Origin: G963662905 sp963662905
GTDB lineage: Bacteria > Bacteroidota > Bacteroidia > Bacteroidales > WRLA01
Assembly: GCA_963662905.2 (NCBI GenBank)
Contig: CAXXFD010000001.1
Coordinates: forward strand, 744,001-808,000
Length of the DNA: 64,000 nucleotides
Direction: 5' to 3'
The notes under the pieces were generated by a model. The model worked only from the letters and a program-made list of their open reading frames with translations. It did no database searches and was not told the origin of the DNA. Shown here one piece after another: positions 51,375 to 59,163 of this stretch (within the stretch, counting starts at the first letter, position 1; each line of letters starts with the position of its first letter). The position numbers and the translations under genes are program-made.

Positions 51375-51896
51375 ATGGCAACGAATTACAAATTACAAGA
51401 CTATGCAAATCTTTCAGGTAAGGATGTTTTTGTTGATGCCAATGTATTAATATATCTGTTTTGGCCTACAGGACAACATTCATTTGAGGCAAATTATGCC
51501 CGAGTATTTAGAAACCTACTGAGACAAGGAAACAGTCTTTATGTGGATTTTTTAGTTATCTCAGAGGTTGTTAACAGAGTTTTGAGGATTGAGCATCAAA
51601 AGTTGAACTCAAATCAAAAATTCAAAGACTTTAGAAATAGTCAAGATGGAAAGGATGTCATAAGTGATATATATTTGATAGTTCAAAATGAGATACTTAG
51701 TAGTTTTAAAATCATAGGCAAATCATTCAATAAAAGTGATATTGAGGGTTTTCTAATTGTTGAACAACTAGATTTCGTGGATAAGGCGACTGTATCTATT
51801 TGCTCTGAAAATAATTTGGTTTTACTTACAAATGACAGAGACTTCAAAAACAGCGGACTTGATATTTTGACAGGCAACCCTAATATTCTCAATTAA
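51375..51896 (+). CDS. PIN-domain ribonuclease-like protein (module gene 3)
   Basis: 173 residues. The PIN active-site pattern is visible: first acidic residue in DVFVDANVLIYLF (Asp near residue 19), Glu in DFLVISEVVNRVL, and the C-terminal acidic residues in DFVDKATVSIC and LLTNDRDFKNSG. PIN domains cut RNA with metal ions and are typical VapC toxins. This one is ~40 residues longer than VapC and has no VapB-type antitoxin gene next to it; its neighbours are an ATPase and a STAS-like protein. The natural inference is that they control it, but this is not shown by sequence alone. Confidence 0.8.
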   Translation: MATNYKLQDYANLSGKDVFVDANVLIYLFWPTGQHSFEANYARVFRNLLRQGNSLYVDFLVISEVVNRVLRIEHQKLNSNQKFKDFRNSQDGKDVISDIYLIVQNEILSSFKIIGKSFNKSDIEGFLIVEQLDFVDKATVSICSENNLVLLTNDRDFKNSGLDILTGNPNILN

Positions 51897-51924
51897 ATCA
51901 AAAAAACAAAAATATGAAGGGCGA

Positions 51925-51978
51925 AGGCATAACAATTAAGCATCGTTTTCCGGCCATAGCCGGAATATCCCGTTAGGC
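51925..51978 (+). repeat. Right boundary of the HATPase/STAS/PIN module (attC-like)
   Basis: AGGCATAAC (51925-51933), then AATTAAGC, a perfect hairpin TTCCGGC-CATA-GCCGGAA (51948-51965), then GTTAGGC (51972-51978). GTTAGGC fits the GTTRRRY core of integron attC sites, and GGCATAAC is complementary to GTTATGCC at the module's left edge. The stem between is short and poorly paired next to the cores, so the attC reading is tentative. Confidence 0.4.
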
Positions 51979-52261
51979 GGGACAAGTAGTGCTTTGTGTT
52001 GAACAGCCTGTCCCGAGCCCCTTCGGGAAAACCGGCTTACATTTATATTGGGGAATCAATTTTTGCGATATTTTCTGCCAAATACCTTTTGTGGAGGGAA
52101 AACAGGCCATTTTCAGCCAAAAGCTTTGGTTTGCAATAATTACAAAGGGCGTTTTGTCAATATCTATCGCCATCTACAGCCCATTTTGTGGGGCTTTGGC
52201 ATAATCATATCAGTCCTGCATTGCAGGGGCAGAGGGAAAACAATAAAGCATGTGCATTTTC

Positions 52262-52495
52262 TCAGCAAGCATCCGGAGCCCGGATACGCTCATGGAATGA
52301 TTCGGGTATTGGATTTTCCATTTCAAGTGGATTTTTCTCACAAAAAATCGCCATCTTTGCTATCTGGCGAAGGTAGTTTTCGTGTGTGGAACGCGAGCGG
52401 CCATTGATTACAAGGCGCTGCATAAACTGCTCAGCTATTTGGCGAAAGCCTTTAACCTTTAGGCATGCTTCATCCTGGATCGTTCTTTTTTTCAT
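52262..52495 (-). pseudogene. N-terminal fragment of a tyrosine recombinase
   Basis: 77 codons starting MKKRTIQDEACLKVKGFRQI, then AEQFMQRLVINGRSRSTHEN and YLRQIAKMAIFCEKNPLEM, the SAM-like core-binding domain found at the start of Bacteroidetes integrases often linked to IS91-type elements. It ends after about 77 residues with unrelated sequence, so catalytic residues are absent. An inverted repeat at 52508-52534 lies in its upstream region. Confidence 0.75.
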
Positions 52496-52593
52496 AAGAT
52501 TAAGTTTTATAAGGTTGATAAATAAAACCTTATACGTAAGAATCAGATCTTAGGTGAAGCTGCCGACCGGAGGGAGGTTTAGTTCAACATCAC

Positions 52594-52699
52594 CTATACG
52601 CAAGCAGGGGTTTCGTGCTTCGTAGGACAGGAAAGTGGTAAATTTAAAGTTCAGTTCTTCGTAGGAGGTTCAGTGGTTAAAATCCCTGGCTGCGTATAG
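52594..52699. repeat. Large hairpin with internal direct repeats
   Basis: CTATACGCAAGCAGGG (52594-52609) pairs with CCCTGGCTGCGTATAG (52684-52699), 14 of 16 positions. In the loop CTTCGTAGGA occurs at 52618-52627 and 52657-52666, 39 bp apart. GTTAGCC follows at 52709. I recall the same kind of unit (CTATACGC arms, GACGGCTAAC on the other strand) at gene boundaries in environmental Bacteroidetes, but cannot verify it. Confidence 0.6.
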
Positions 52700-52769
52700 C
52701 TGAGAACCGTTAGCCGTCACTCTAAGAAGCACACTGCAAGTTGATAAATAGTTAAATCGAAAGAAGAAA

Positions 52770-52986
52770 ATGAAAACAAAAAATAAAATAACCCGAGGGA
52801 TAACTAAAGACTTTGCAGAGGCATTCAAAAAAAGTGAACTTTATAAGCTTTTGGGAAAACATAAAGATGAATTATTTATTGGTGTTAGGAATGATTATCT
52901 GAATTTATATTACAACTGTGATAGCATTGCCAAGATTGAATACAAAAAACGAGACAAAAAAATTGATTGCGTAATTGACAAGTATT
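52770..52986 (+). pseudogene. PD-(D/E)XK-like gene, segment 1 of 3 (5' end), cut by IS21
   Basis: Starts MKTKNKITRGITKDFAEAFK and reaches CVIDKY at the IS21 junction. Removing the IS21 (52987-55586) with one TATT copy joins TAT-TTA-GAC in frame to segment 2; removing the IS66 then joins segment 3. The intact gene would be 987 bp, 328 residues. This segment is lysine-rich with no recognised motif. Confidence 0.85.
52983..52986. repeat. IS21 target duplication (left)
   Basis: TATT, repeated at 55587-55590. The 4-bp size fits IS21-family elements, and the reconstructed frame supports these boundaries. Confidence 0.75.
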
Positions 52987-53191
52987 ATTGGCTAATTCGG
53001 TTCGTTTTGTGCCACTGATTTCGGAGTATCTGTGCCAGGCATTTCGGTTCAAAATGTGCCACTAAAACGACTCCTGCTTTCGGTTCGTTTTGTGCCAGTT
53101 TCGGTTCGTTTTGTGCCAGTTTGCCAGAGATGCCCCCTTTGAAAGATCAAGTTTAACCTGTCTTATTGTTGTACTAGAAAAATACAGCAAT

Positions 53192-54745
53192 ATGGCCAAT
53201 ACACTTGATCCTATGGATTTAAAACAAATTATCACTTTGCACCTCGATGGTGTCACCAACCGTCAGGCAGGAAATGTCTTGGGAATTTCCCGCAATACAG
53301 TTAACCGCTACATGCAGCTTTTTAATGCCAGCGGGCACAGTTTGCAAGACCTGCTCAAAATGGACACTGCCAGTCTGGAAAAGCTTTTTCCGGGCACAAC
53401 TACCATTGTCAACCCGCGTTATGACCAGCTAATGCTCTATCTCGATGGGATGAAGAACAAGCGGGAACAGCCCGGTTTTACCTTTCAGTACCATTACAGG
53501 ATCTATGAGCAGCAGGCAGATGATCCATACAGCTATACGCAGTTTATAGAACACTACCACCGCAAATATGACAAACAGAAAGGCTCCATGAAGCTCAACC
53601 ATATTGCCGGCCACGAAATGTTTGTGGACTATACAGGAAAGAAGCTCCGCATTTATGACCGTGAGACGGGACAGGCTACAGAAGTAGAGGTTTTTGTGGC
53701 TATCCTCCCATATAGCCAGTACACCTATGTGGAAGCCTGTGCCAGCCAGAAGCGGGAAGATTTTTTTCAGTGCATGTCCAATGCCCTGCTTTATTATGGG
53801 GGAGTGCCCAAGGCAATTGTATCCGACAATTTAAAATCAGCGGTAACGCGTGCCAGCAAGTACGAAGCGGTTATCAACAAAACATTCAAGGAATTTAGCC
53901 TTCACTACAGATGTGCCATGAACCCCACAAGGGCATATAGCCCACAGGACAAGGCGCTTGTAGAGAATGCTGTAAACCTGGCCTATCAGAGGGTTTTTTA
54001 CCCGCTTGGCGAGATGAAGTTCTTTTCCCTTGATGAACTGAACGCAGAAATAGGCAAATTGCTGGGACCCTACAACGACCTTTTGTTTGCACGCAAAGAA
54101 ACCAGCCGCAGGGAACTGTTCCAGTCCCATGAGCGCCAGTATTTAAAGCCTTTGCCCCAAGGGCGTTTTCAAATGAAAGAATATAGGCGGGCAAAAGTGC
54201 AGAAAATCGGCTACATATACTTCTCGCCCGATAATACATATTACAGCGTGCCTTACCGCTATATCGGCAAACAGACACAAATCCAGTACACGCAATCTAC
54301 AGTGGAAGTTTACTACAACAACCAGCGTATAGCTGCCCATAAACGCGAAAAAGAGAAAGGCAAATATATAACCGTCAAGGGGCACCTCAGCAGCCAGCAC
54401 CAGGCTTATTCAGAATGGAGCCCTGATTATTTTAAAAAAAAGGCTGCTGTTCATGGCAAAAATGTGCTCAATTATATCAGTACCATCCTTTCCTTTGGAG
54501 ACTATCCTGAAACCCAGTACAAAAGGGCCATGGGAATTATACAGTTATCTAAAGGTTACGGTTCGCAGAGGCTGGATGCCGCTTGCAGGATGGCACAAGA
54601 AGCAGGGGGACATTCTTATTCATTCATCAAAAATATCCTGAAAAACAGGATGGACACCGCCTCTACAGGGCAGCAGGGGGAACTGGAGTTTGAACCGCAT
54701 ATCCCCGAGCATAAAAACCTTCGTAAAACAGGAACATATAATTAA
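53192..54745 (+). CDS. istA: IS21 transposase IstA
   Basis: 517 residues from ATG 53192 (MANTLDPMDLKQIITLH); an earlier start lies inside the IS end repeats. HTH near the N-terminus (VTNRQAGNVLGISRNTVNRY), then the DDE integrase core: HEMFVDYTGKKLRIYD (first D), GGVPKAIVSDNLKSAV (second D), YSPQDKALVENAVNLAY (E). It catalyses transposition with IstB. Length and order of motifs are normal, so it looks functional. Confidence 0.95.
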   Translation: MANTLDPMDLKQIITLHLDGVTNRQAGNVLGISRNTVNRYMQLFNASGHSLQDLLKMDTASLEKLFPGTTTIVNPRYDQLMLYLDGMKNKREQPGFTFQYHYRIYEQQADDPYSYTQFIEHYHRKYDKQKGSMKLNHIAGHEMFVDYTGKKLRIYDRETGQATEVEVFVAILPYSQYTYVEACASQKREDFFQCMSNALLYYGGVPKAIVSDNLKSAVTRASKYEAVINKTFKEFSLHYRCAMNPTRAYSPQDKALVENAVNLAYQRVFYPLGEMKFFSLDELNAEIGKLLGPYNDLLFARKETSRRELFQSHERQYLKPLPQGRFQMKEYRRAKVQKIGYIYFSPDNTYYSVPYRYIGKQTQIQYTQSTVEVYYNNQRIAAHKREKEKGKYITVKGHLSSQHQAYSEWSPDYFKKKAAVHGKNVLNYISTILSFGDYPETQYKRAMGIIQLSKGYGSQRLDAACRMAQEAGGHSYSFIKNILKNRMDTASTGQQGELEFEPHIPEHKNLRKTGTYN

Positions 54746-54764
54746 CCTTAAAAACACACACAAA

Positions 54765-55502
54765 ATGAACAACAACCCTACTGTTGAAAAGCTGCGGGAT
54801 ATGCGCCTTACGGCCATGGCACAAATGCACCTGCAGTACGTCAAAAACAACCAAGCCAACGGCTTGACGCCTGATGAATACCTGGCCTTACTGGCTGACC
54901 ATGAATGGGAAGACAGGCAGAACAAAAAATTTGAACGCCTGATCAAAAACGCCTCCTTCCGCCAAAAAGCGTCGGTGGCAGATATCGATTATGCCACAGT
55001 GCGCAACCTGGACAAAAATATGTTCCAGAGGCTGGGCAGCCTGGACTTTATCAAGCGCAAAGAAAACATCATCATAACAGGCGCATCCGGTGTCGGTAAA
55101 AGCTATCTGGCTCAGGCGCTTGGCAACCAAGCCTGCATAAACGGTTTTAAAACCATATACGCCAATACCGCACGGCTTTTTGCACGACTGAAACTCTGTA
55201 AGATAGACGGGACCTACCTGAAAGAACTGAAAAAACTGGAGAAAACAGACCTGTTGATCCTGGATGACTTTGGAATACAAGCCTTTGACAACAACGCACG
55301 GGAAATGCTAATGGATATAGTTGACGACCGATATAACAATAAATCAACCATTGTATCTTCACAGATACCGGTATCGGTTTGGTATGATATCATTGGTGAA
55401 GGGACTATTGCCGATGCCGTACTGGACAGATTGGTTAATTCATCCCACAGAATAGACCTCAAAGGAGAATCACTAAGAAAAGGTTTTTTAGAAAATGAAT
55501 GA
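54765..55502 (+). CDS. istB: IS21 helper ATPase IstB
   Basis: 245 residues from ATG 54765 (MNNNPTVEKLRDMRL), 19 bp after istA. DnaC-like AAA+ ATPase with Walker A GASGVGKSYLAQALG, Walker B LLILDDFG, and sensor region STIVSSQIPVSVWYDIIGEG. It assists IstA in target choice and strand transfer. Appears intact. Confidence 0.95.
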   Translation: MNNNPTVEKLRDMRLTAMAQMHLQYVKNNQANGLTPDEYLALLADHEWEDRQNKKFERLIKNASFRQKASVADIDYATVRNLDKNMFQRLGSLDFIKRKENIIITGASGVGKSYLAQALGNQACINGFKTIYANTARLFARLKLCKIDGTYLKELKKLEKTDLLILDDFGIQAFDNNAREMLMDIVDDRYNNKSTIVSSQIPVSVWYDIIGEGTIADAVLDRLVNSSHRIDLKGESLRKGFLENE

Positions 55503-55590
55503 TTAAATTTTTGTACTATTGTAAGGTCTTTCAAAGTGGCACTGTTTGACCGAAATCAGTGGCATAGTCTGGCCGAAATAGCCAATTATT

Positions 55591-55957
55591 TAGACGGAAA
55601 TCATTATAACAGCAAAGACAAGGAAAAACGATATAAAATTGAGCAGAAAGAAATCTGCAAACAATATGAAGTTATTAAAAAACATAGCAATGATAAAGCA
55701 ACACCAGAAAAAAAGGCTCAATCAAAATTAGTTCTCTTAAACAATGAAAATTTGGATTCTAATTGGTTTTGTATTGATGTTGAATATGTAAAATCATTTA
55801 ATAATATAGAAGAAAAAAAGGAAGCAGATTTTAATGGACGATTTGATATTATCGCAATTTCCAAAGTGAAACCGCATAAGGTTGCTTTGATAGAATTAAA
55901 ATATGGCAGCGGTGCCATAGGAGGCACAAGTGGAATTTATAAACATGTTGAGGATTT
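55591..55957 (+). pseudogene. PD-(D/E)XK-like gene, segment 2 of 3 (between IS21 and IS66)
   Basis: Reads LDGNHYNSKDKEKRYKIEQK onward to KHVEDF. It holds the only recognisable motif: GRFDIIAISKVKP followed by VALIELKYG, the Asp ... Glu-x-Lys core of PD-(D/E)XK nucleases, with a conserved-looking GGTSGIYKHVEDF after it. An ORF that starts upstream (55536) borrows its first codons from the IS21 end and is not natural. Confidence 0.85.
55950..55957. repeat. Target duplication of IS66 copy 2 (left)
   Basis: GAGGATTT, repeated at 58227-58234. Different from the duplication around copy 1, so the copies moved independently. Confidence 0.9.
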
Positions 55958-56026
55958 GTAAGCCTTCAGCAAAAGGCATATTGCACAAGCTTTTAAAGCT
56001 CCCTTACTTTGCTGCAAAAAAGCAAT

Positions 56027-56314
56027 ATGCAAAAAGAACAAAGAAGAGCAGAGATGAAAGCGCTGGTGGATCAATGGCATACCAGTGGCCAAAGCAAAAG
56101 ATCCTTTGCCGAATCGCACAAAATCGGCTATCACACTTTCCTTTATTGGTATCATAAATTTAAACAGGAAGAAAGCTTGCCTGATGACCATGGGTTCATT
56201 GAGCTTTCCGGAATTCCAGCTGCAGGGGTCAATATCCGTTATCCCAATGGTATCGAGCTCAGCTTGCCGGGCAATGTGCCCTTGTCCTATCTCAAATCGC
56301 TCACCGGCCAATAA
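56027..56314 (+). CDS. tnpA: IS66 accessory protein TnpA (copy 2)
   Basis: 95 residues, identical in the visible sequence to the copy-1 protein (MQKEQRRAEMKALVDQWH). OrfA-like HTH protein. Overlaps tnpB by one base. Confidence 0.88.
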   Translation: MQKEQRRAEMKALVDQWHTSGQSKRSFAESHKIGYHTFLYWYHKFKQEESLPDDHGFIELSGIPAAGVNIRYPNGIELSLPGNVPLSYLKSLTGQ

Positions 56315-56679
56315 TGTTCAGCTTAACTGCCAGCCGCTATTACCTGTACCGCCAGCCCACCGATATGCGCAAGAGCTTTGACGGGCTTTATGGCATTGTG
56401 CGCAACAAACTGGACAAAAACCCGATGAGCGGTGATGTTTTCCTGTTCATCAACAAAAAGCGCGACCGCATAAAATTATTGCGCTGGGAAAGCGGAGGTT
56501 TTGTGCTGTTCTATAAAAGGCTCGAAAAAGGCACTTTTCACCTGCCGGACACATCTGCTGTGCACGCCTCCCACCAGCTGATCGACTACCCTGAACTTGT
56601 AATGATAATCAATGGTATTTCCATGAAAAATGCAAGGAAATACCCACGTTTTTTCCCACATGAAAATGTTGGTAAATAG
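56314..56679 (+). CDS. tnpB: IS66 Orf2 / TnpB accessory protein (copy 2)
   Basis: 121 residues; differs from copy 1 by Ser for Gly at residue 7 (FSLTASRYYLY). Conserved Orf2 blocks RQPTDMRKSFDGLYGI and VFLFINKKRDRIKLLRWE. Confidence 0.92.
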   Translation: MFSLTASRYYLYRQPTDMRKSFDGLYGIVRNKLDKNPMSGDVFLFINKKRDRIKLLRWESGGFVLFYKRLEKGTFHLPDTSAVHASHQLIDYPELVMIINGISMKNARKYPRFFPHENVGK

Positions 56680-56726
56680 CACTTAAAATATAGTCAGACA
56701 AGAGGTTACTTCCGTATCTTTGCCTC

Positions 56727-58181
56727 ATGGCAAGTCAGGAAAATATAACTATATCAAAAGCGGAATATGATGCAATGCAACAGAAGATATTCCTGCTTCA
56801 GCATGAACTTGTCCAGTTGAGGCGTGCGATCTATGGAGCCAAAAGCGAACGGCATATCGCAGCAGACCCCAACCAGGGCGTGCTCTTCGACGTGCCTGCA
56901 CAGGAGAAAGAACCGGAAAAGGAGCAGATCAGCTATACGCGCAATAAAAAGCAGTCCAAAAAACAGCCCGTGCGCTTAGAACTGCCCGCCCACCTGCCGC
57001 GCCATGAAATTATCATCGAACCCCAAAACCTGCCCGAAGGCGCCCATAGGGTCAACGTAAAAATCACCGAAGTACTTGATTATGTGCCCGGTACTTTTCG
57101 TGTGATCCGTTATATACGCCCTTACTATGCCGTAGCAGGCCAGGACGAAAGCACCCAAATGATCTGCGCAGAACTGCCTTCACGCGCCTTGCCCAAAAGC
57201 AATGCCTCAGAAGGCCTGATCTCTTATGTGACTGTCAGCAAATTTGTTGACCACCTGCCTTTCTACCGCCTTGTCAAGATGTTCAAGCGCCTGGGGATCG
57301 AAATAGCCGAATCAACAATAAACGGTTGGTTTAGCGGGGTTTGCAGATTGCTTGAACCGCTTTACGATGCCCTGAAAAAAGAAATCATGAGGACCGATTA
57401 CCTGATGGCAGACGAAACGCCCATAAAGGTATTGACCAAAGACAAGCCCGGGGCATCGCACAAAGGGTATCATTGGGTTTATTACGACCCGCTTAAAAAA
57501 CTGGCCCTGTTCGATTACCGGAAAGGCCGCGGACGGGAAGGCCCGGATGAGATGCTGGAAAACTATAGTGGATATTTGCAAACCGATGGCTACACAGCTT
57601 ACGACAACCTAAAAAACAAAGCCGAAATCACCCAATTGGCCTGCATGGCGCATGCACGCAGGTATTTTGAGAAAGCCAAGGACAATGATGCTGCACGCAG
57701 TGAATATGCGCTGGGGCAGATAAGAAAACTGTATGCCATTGAACGTCAGGCAAGTGAGCAAGAACTGCAGCCGGAGGAGGTCAAAGCATTGCGGCAAAAG
57801 GAATCACTGCCCATATTGAACGAAATGGAAAGCTGGCTTAAGGAAGAAGTTTATAAAGTAGCGCCCAAAAGCGCAATCGGCAAAGCCATAGCTTACAGCC
57901 TGAAATTATGGGGGCGCCTGATCCGTTATATTGAAGACGGAAGGCTGCGCATTGACAACAACCTGGTTGAAAACAGCATCAGGCCGGTAGCAATAGGCCG
58001 CAAGAATTACCTGTTTGCCGGTTCGCACAATGCAGCCCAGCACGCGGCTATGATCTACTCCTTTTTTGCCAGCTGCAAAATCCAAAACGTAGAACCCTTT
58101 GAGTGGCTCAAGCAAACATTAGGAAAAATCCAGGAACACCCAGCCAACCAGCTCCACCAACTTCTGCCCGGACAGCTTTAA
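56727..58181 (+). CDS. tnpC: IS66 family transposase TnpC (copy 2)
   Basis: 484 residues, same domains as copy 1: coiled N-terminus, DDE core with YLMADETPIKVL and YLQTDGYTAYDNL, and RIDNNLVENSIRPVAIGRKN near the end. Few differences from copy 1 (Asn6, Glu in NLPEGAHR, Ile in EGLISYV). Intact. Confidence 0.93.
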   Translation: MASQENITISKAEYDAMQQKIFLLQHELVQLRRAIYGAKSERHIAADPNQGVLFDVPAQEKEPEKEQISYTRNKKQSKKQPVRLELPAHLPRHEIIIEPQNLPEGAHRVNVKITEVLDYVPGTFRVIRYIRPYYAVAGQDESTQMICAELPSRALPKSNASEGLISYVTVSKFVDHLPFYRLVKMFKRLGIEIAESTINGWFSGVCRLLEPLYDALKKEIMRTDYLMADETPIKVLTKDKPGASHKGYHWVYYDPLKKLALFDYRKGRGREGPDEMLENYSGYLQTDGYTAYDNLKNKAEITQLACMAHARRYFEKAKDNDAARSEYALGQIRKLYAIERQASEQELQPEEVKALRQKESLPILNEMESWLKEEVYKVAPKSAIGKAIAYSLKLWGRLIRYIEDGRLRIDNNLVENSIRPVAIGRKNYLFAGSHNAAQHAAMIYSFFASCKIQNVEPFEWLKQTLGKIQEHPANQLHQLLPGQL

Positions 58182-58234
58182 AACATTATCCGGTTATATG
58201 CAAGATGCTGTTCGCTGTAGGCTTACGAGGATTT

Positions 58235-58637
58235 TAGCAAATTTTGCGAGAAAGGTTATTTTGAGCGACAATTAAGACAAGAAATTATTGAAATTGTAAA
58301 AAGTCTGAAAGAACTTGGAATAACAGTACCCTTTGAAACGCCCGAAAAGTCTGATATATTAAAGCCTGAATTTTACTTCATTACACTAGACAATAATGCT
58401 GAAAAAGAAAATGCAAGCACACCTAAGCAAACAATGGCTGGCTACCTTTTCAATGACAAGCGTTGGGGTTGTAGAAAATTAACAACTAAAGATTCTGTTG
58501 AGAAAATGTTTGGCGATATCACAAAGAAAGACAATAAATTTTTCGCCACATTTTTATTTTCAAAAGCAACTCTTGAAAATATTGGAATTACAGACATAAT
58601 TGATGGCGCTTACAATGAAAGAATTTTACCTGTATGA
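58235..58637 (+). pseudogene. PD-(D/E)XK-like gene, segment 3 of 3 (3' end)
   Basis: Continues the frame as SKFCEKGYFERQLRQEIIEI, includes YLFNDKRWGCRKLTTKDS and KKDNKFFATFLFSKATLENI, and ends ERILPV at TGA 58635-58637. The stop overlaps the ATG of the next gene (ATGA), so the original gene was translationally coupled to the MBL-fold gene. Confidence 0.85.
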
Positions 58638-58837
58638 AACTAACAATACATAGAGGAACAAATCAAATTGGAGGTTGCATAACCGAAATTGAAAGTGGCG
58701 GCTATAAGATTTTTATTGACTTTGGCGAGCAGTTGCCAGGAGTTGAGATTAAAGAATTGACCCCGATAGATGGATTAACTTGTGGTAATATTTCAAAAAG
58801 TGCATTATTCATAACTCACTTGGATATTCCGGACTAA
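58634..58837 (+). pseudogene. Truncated metallo-beta-lactamase-fold hydrolase (RNase J-like start)
   Basis: 67 codons: MKLTIHRGTNQIGGCITEIE, YKIFIDFGEQLPG, then SALFITHLDI and a stop. This is the start of MBL-fold hydrolases of the RNase J/beta-CASP-like type, in which FTHxHxDH should come next; here the sequence leaves homology right after ITH. The remaining ~300 residues, including all zinc ligands, are gone, replaced by IS-end debris. It was the second gene of the unit. Confidence 0.8.
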
Positions 58838-59163
58838 GCTGACCCACCCGGCCGGCTGAAAGAAACGGCAATACGCAGCGGCCATAAACTGCCAATCCGG
58901 CGGATACTGACCCCCTAAAACGAAAGAAGGCTCTTCATGCAACCAGATCCGGGGCATATTGACCCTTTTTTTATCACTTTTTCGTGAAGTTGACCAATTT
59001 CGGTTTCCCACACTGCCGGGACAGGCTTTTTTGTGCCACTGATTTCGGATTTCAAGTTATCAGCGAAAATTGCATCATCCGGAATATTTTCCGGTTTTTG
59101 CCCCATCCAAAAACAGTTCGTAAGTATATTTGTTTGATTGACAGCTTTGCTCTGGCAGCAATA
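58838..59163. other. Debris of IS21-type ends and promoter region of the serine hydrolase
   Basis: 326 bp with no gene. It repeats short elements such as CTGACCCAC, CTGACCCCC, TTGACCC and TTGACCAATTTCGG, and TTTTGTGCCACTGATTTCGG near 59028-59047 matches the terminal repeat of the IS21 at 52987. This points to one or two decayed IS21-type insertions. TATATTTG at 59125-59132 is a possible -7 box for the gene now beyond the ISAs1. Confidence 0.6.
59154..59163. repeat. ISAs1 target duplication (left)
   Basis: GGCAGCAATA, repeated at 60422-60431, ten bases, as usual for the ISAs1 family. Confidence 0.9.

Larger units (their letters stand above)
51897..52769. other. Relic-rich gap between the two accessory units
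   Basis: 873 bp. It contains the right boundary sequence of the PIN module (51925-51978), an integrase fragment on the minus strand (52262-52495), an inverted repeat TATAAGGT/ACCTTATA (52508-52534) and a large structured segment (52594-52699). From 51979 to 52261 I see no convincing coding sequence on either strand. Confidence 0.6.
52987..55586 (+). mobile_element. IS21-family insertion sequence (2,600 bp)
   Basis: Carries istA and istB. The ends share ATTGGCTA-TTCGG and TGCCACTGATTTCGG as inverted repeats. The left end also has several direct copies of TTCGGTTCGTTTTGTGCCA (52996-53118), the usual multiple transposase-binding sites of IS21. Inserted in the PD-(D/E)XK-like gene with a 4-bp duplication. 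Confidence 0.9.
55958..58226 (+). mobile_element. IS66-family insertion sequence, copy 2 (2,269 bp)
   Basis: Same length, ends and gene order as copy 1 (28600-30868) but opposite orientation. Ends are GTAAGCCTTC and GTAGGCTTAC. It splits segments 2 and 3 of the PD-(D/E)XK-like gene. Confidence 0.93.

Noticed and set aside
52048..52407. 119-aa rightward ORF in the relic region
   Set aside because: Partly antisense to the integrase fragment; residue composition is odd and no motif is seen.
28600..58226. Composite transposon bounded by the two IS66 copies
   Set aside because: Each copy has its own distinct 8-bp target duplication, so they inserted separately.
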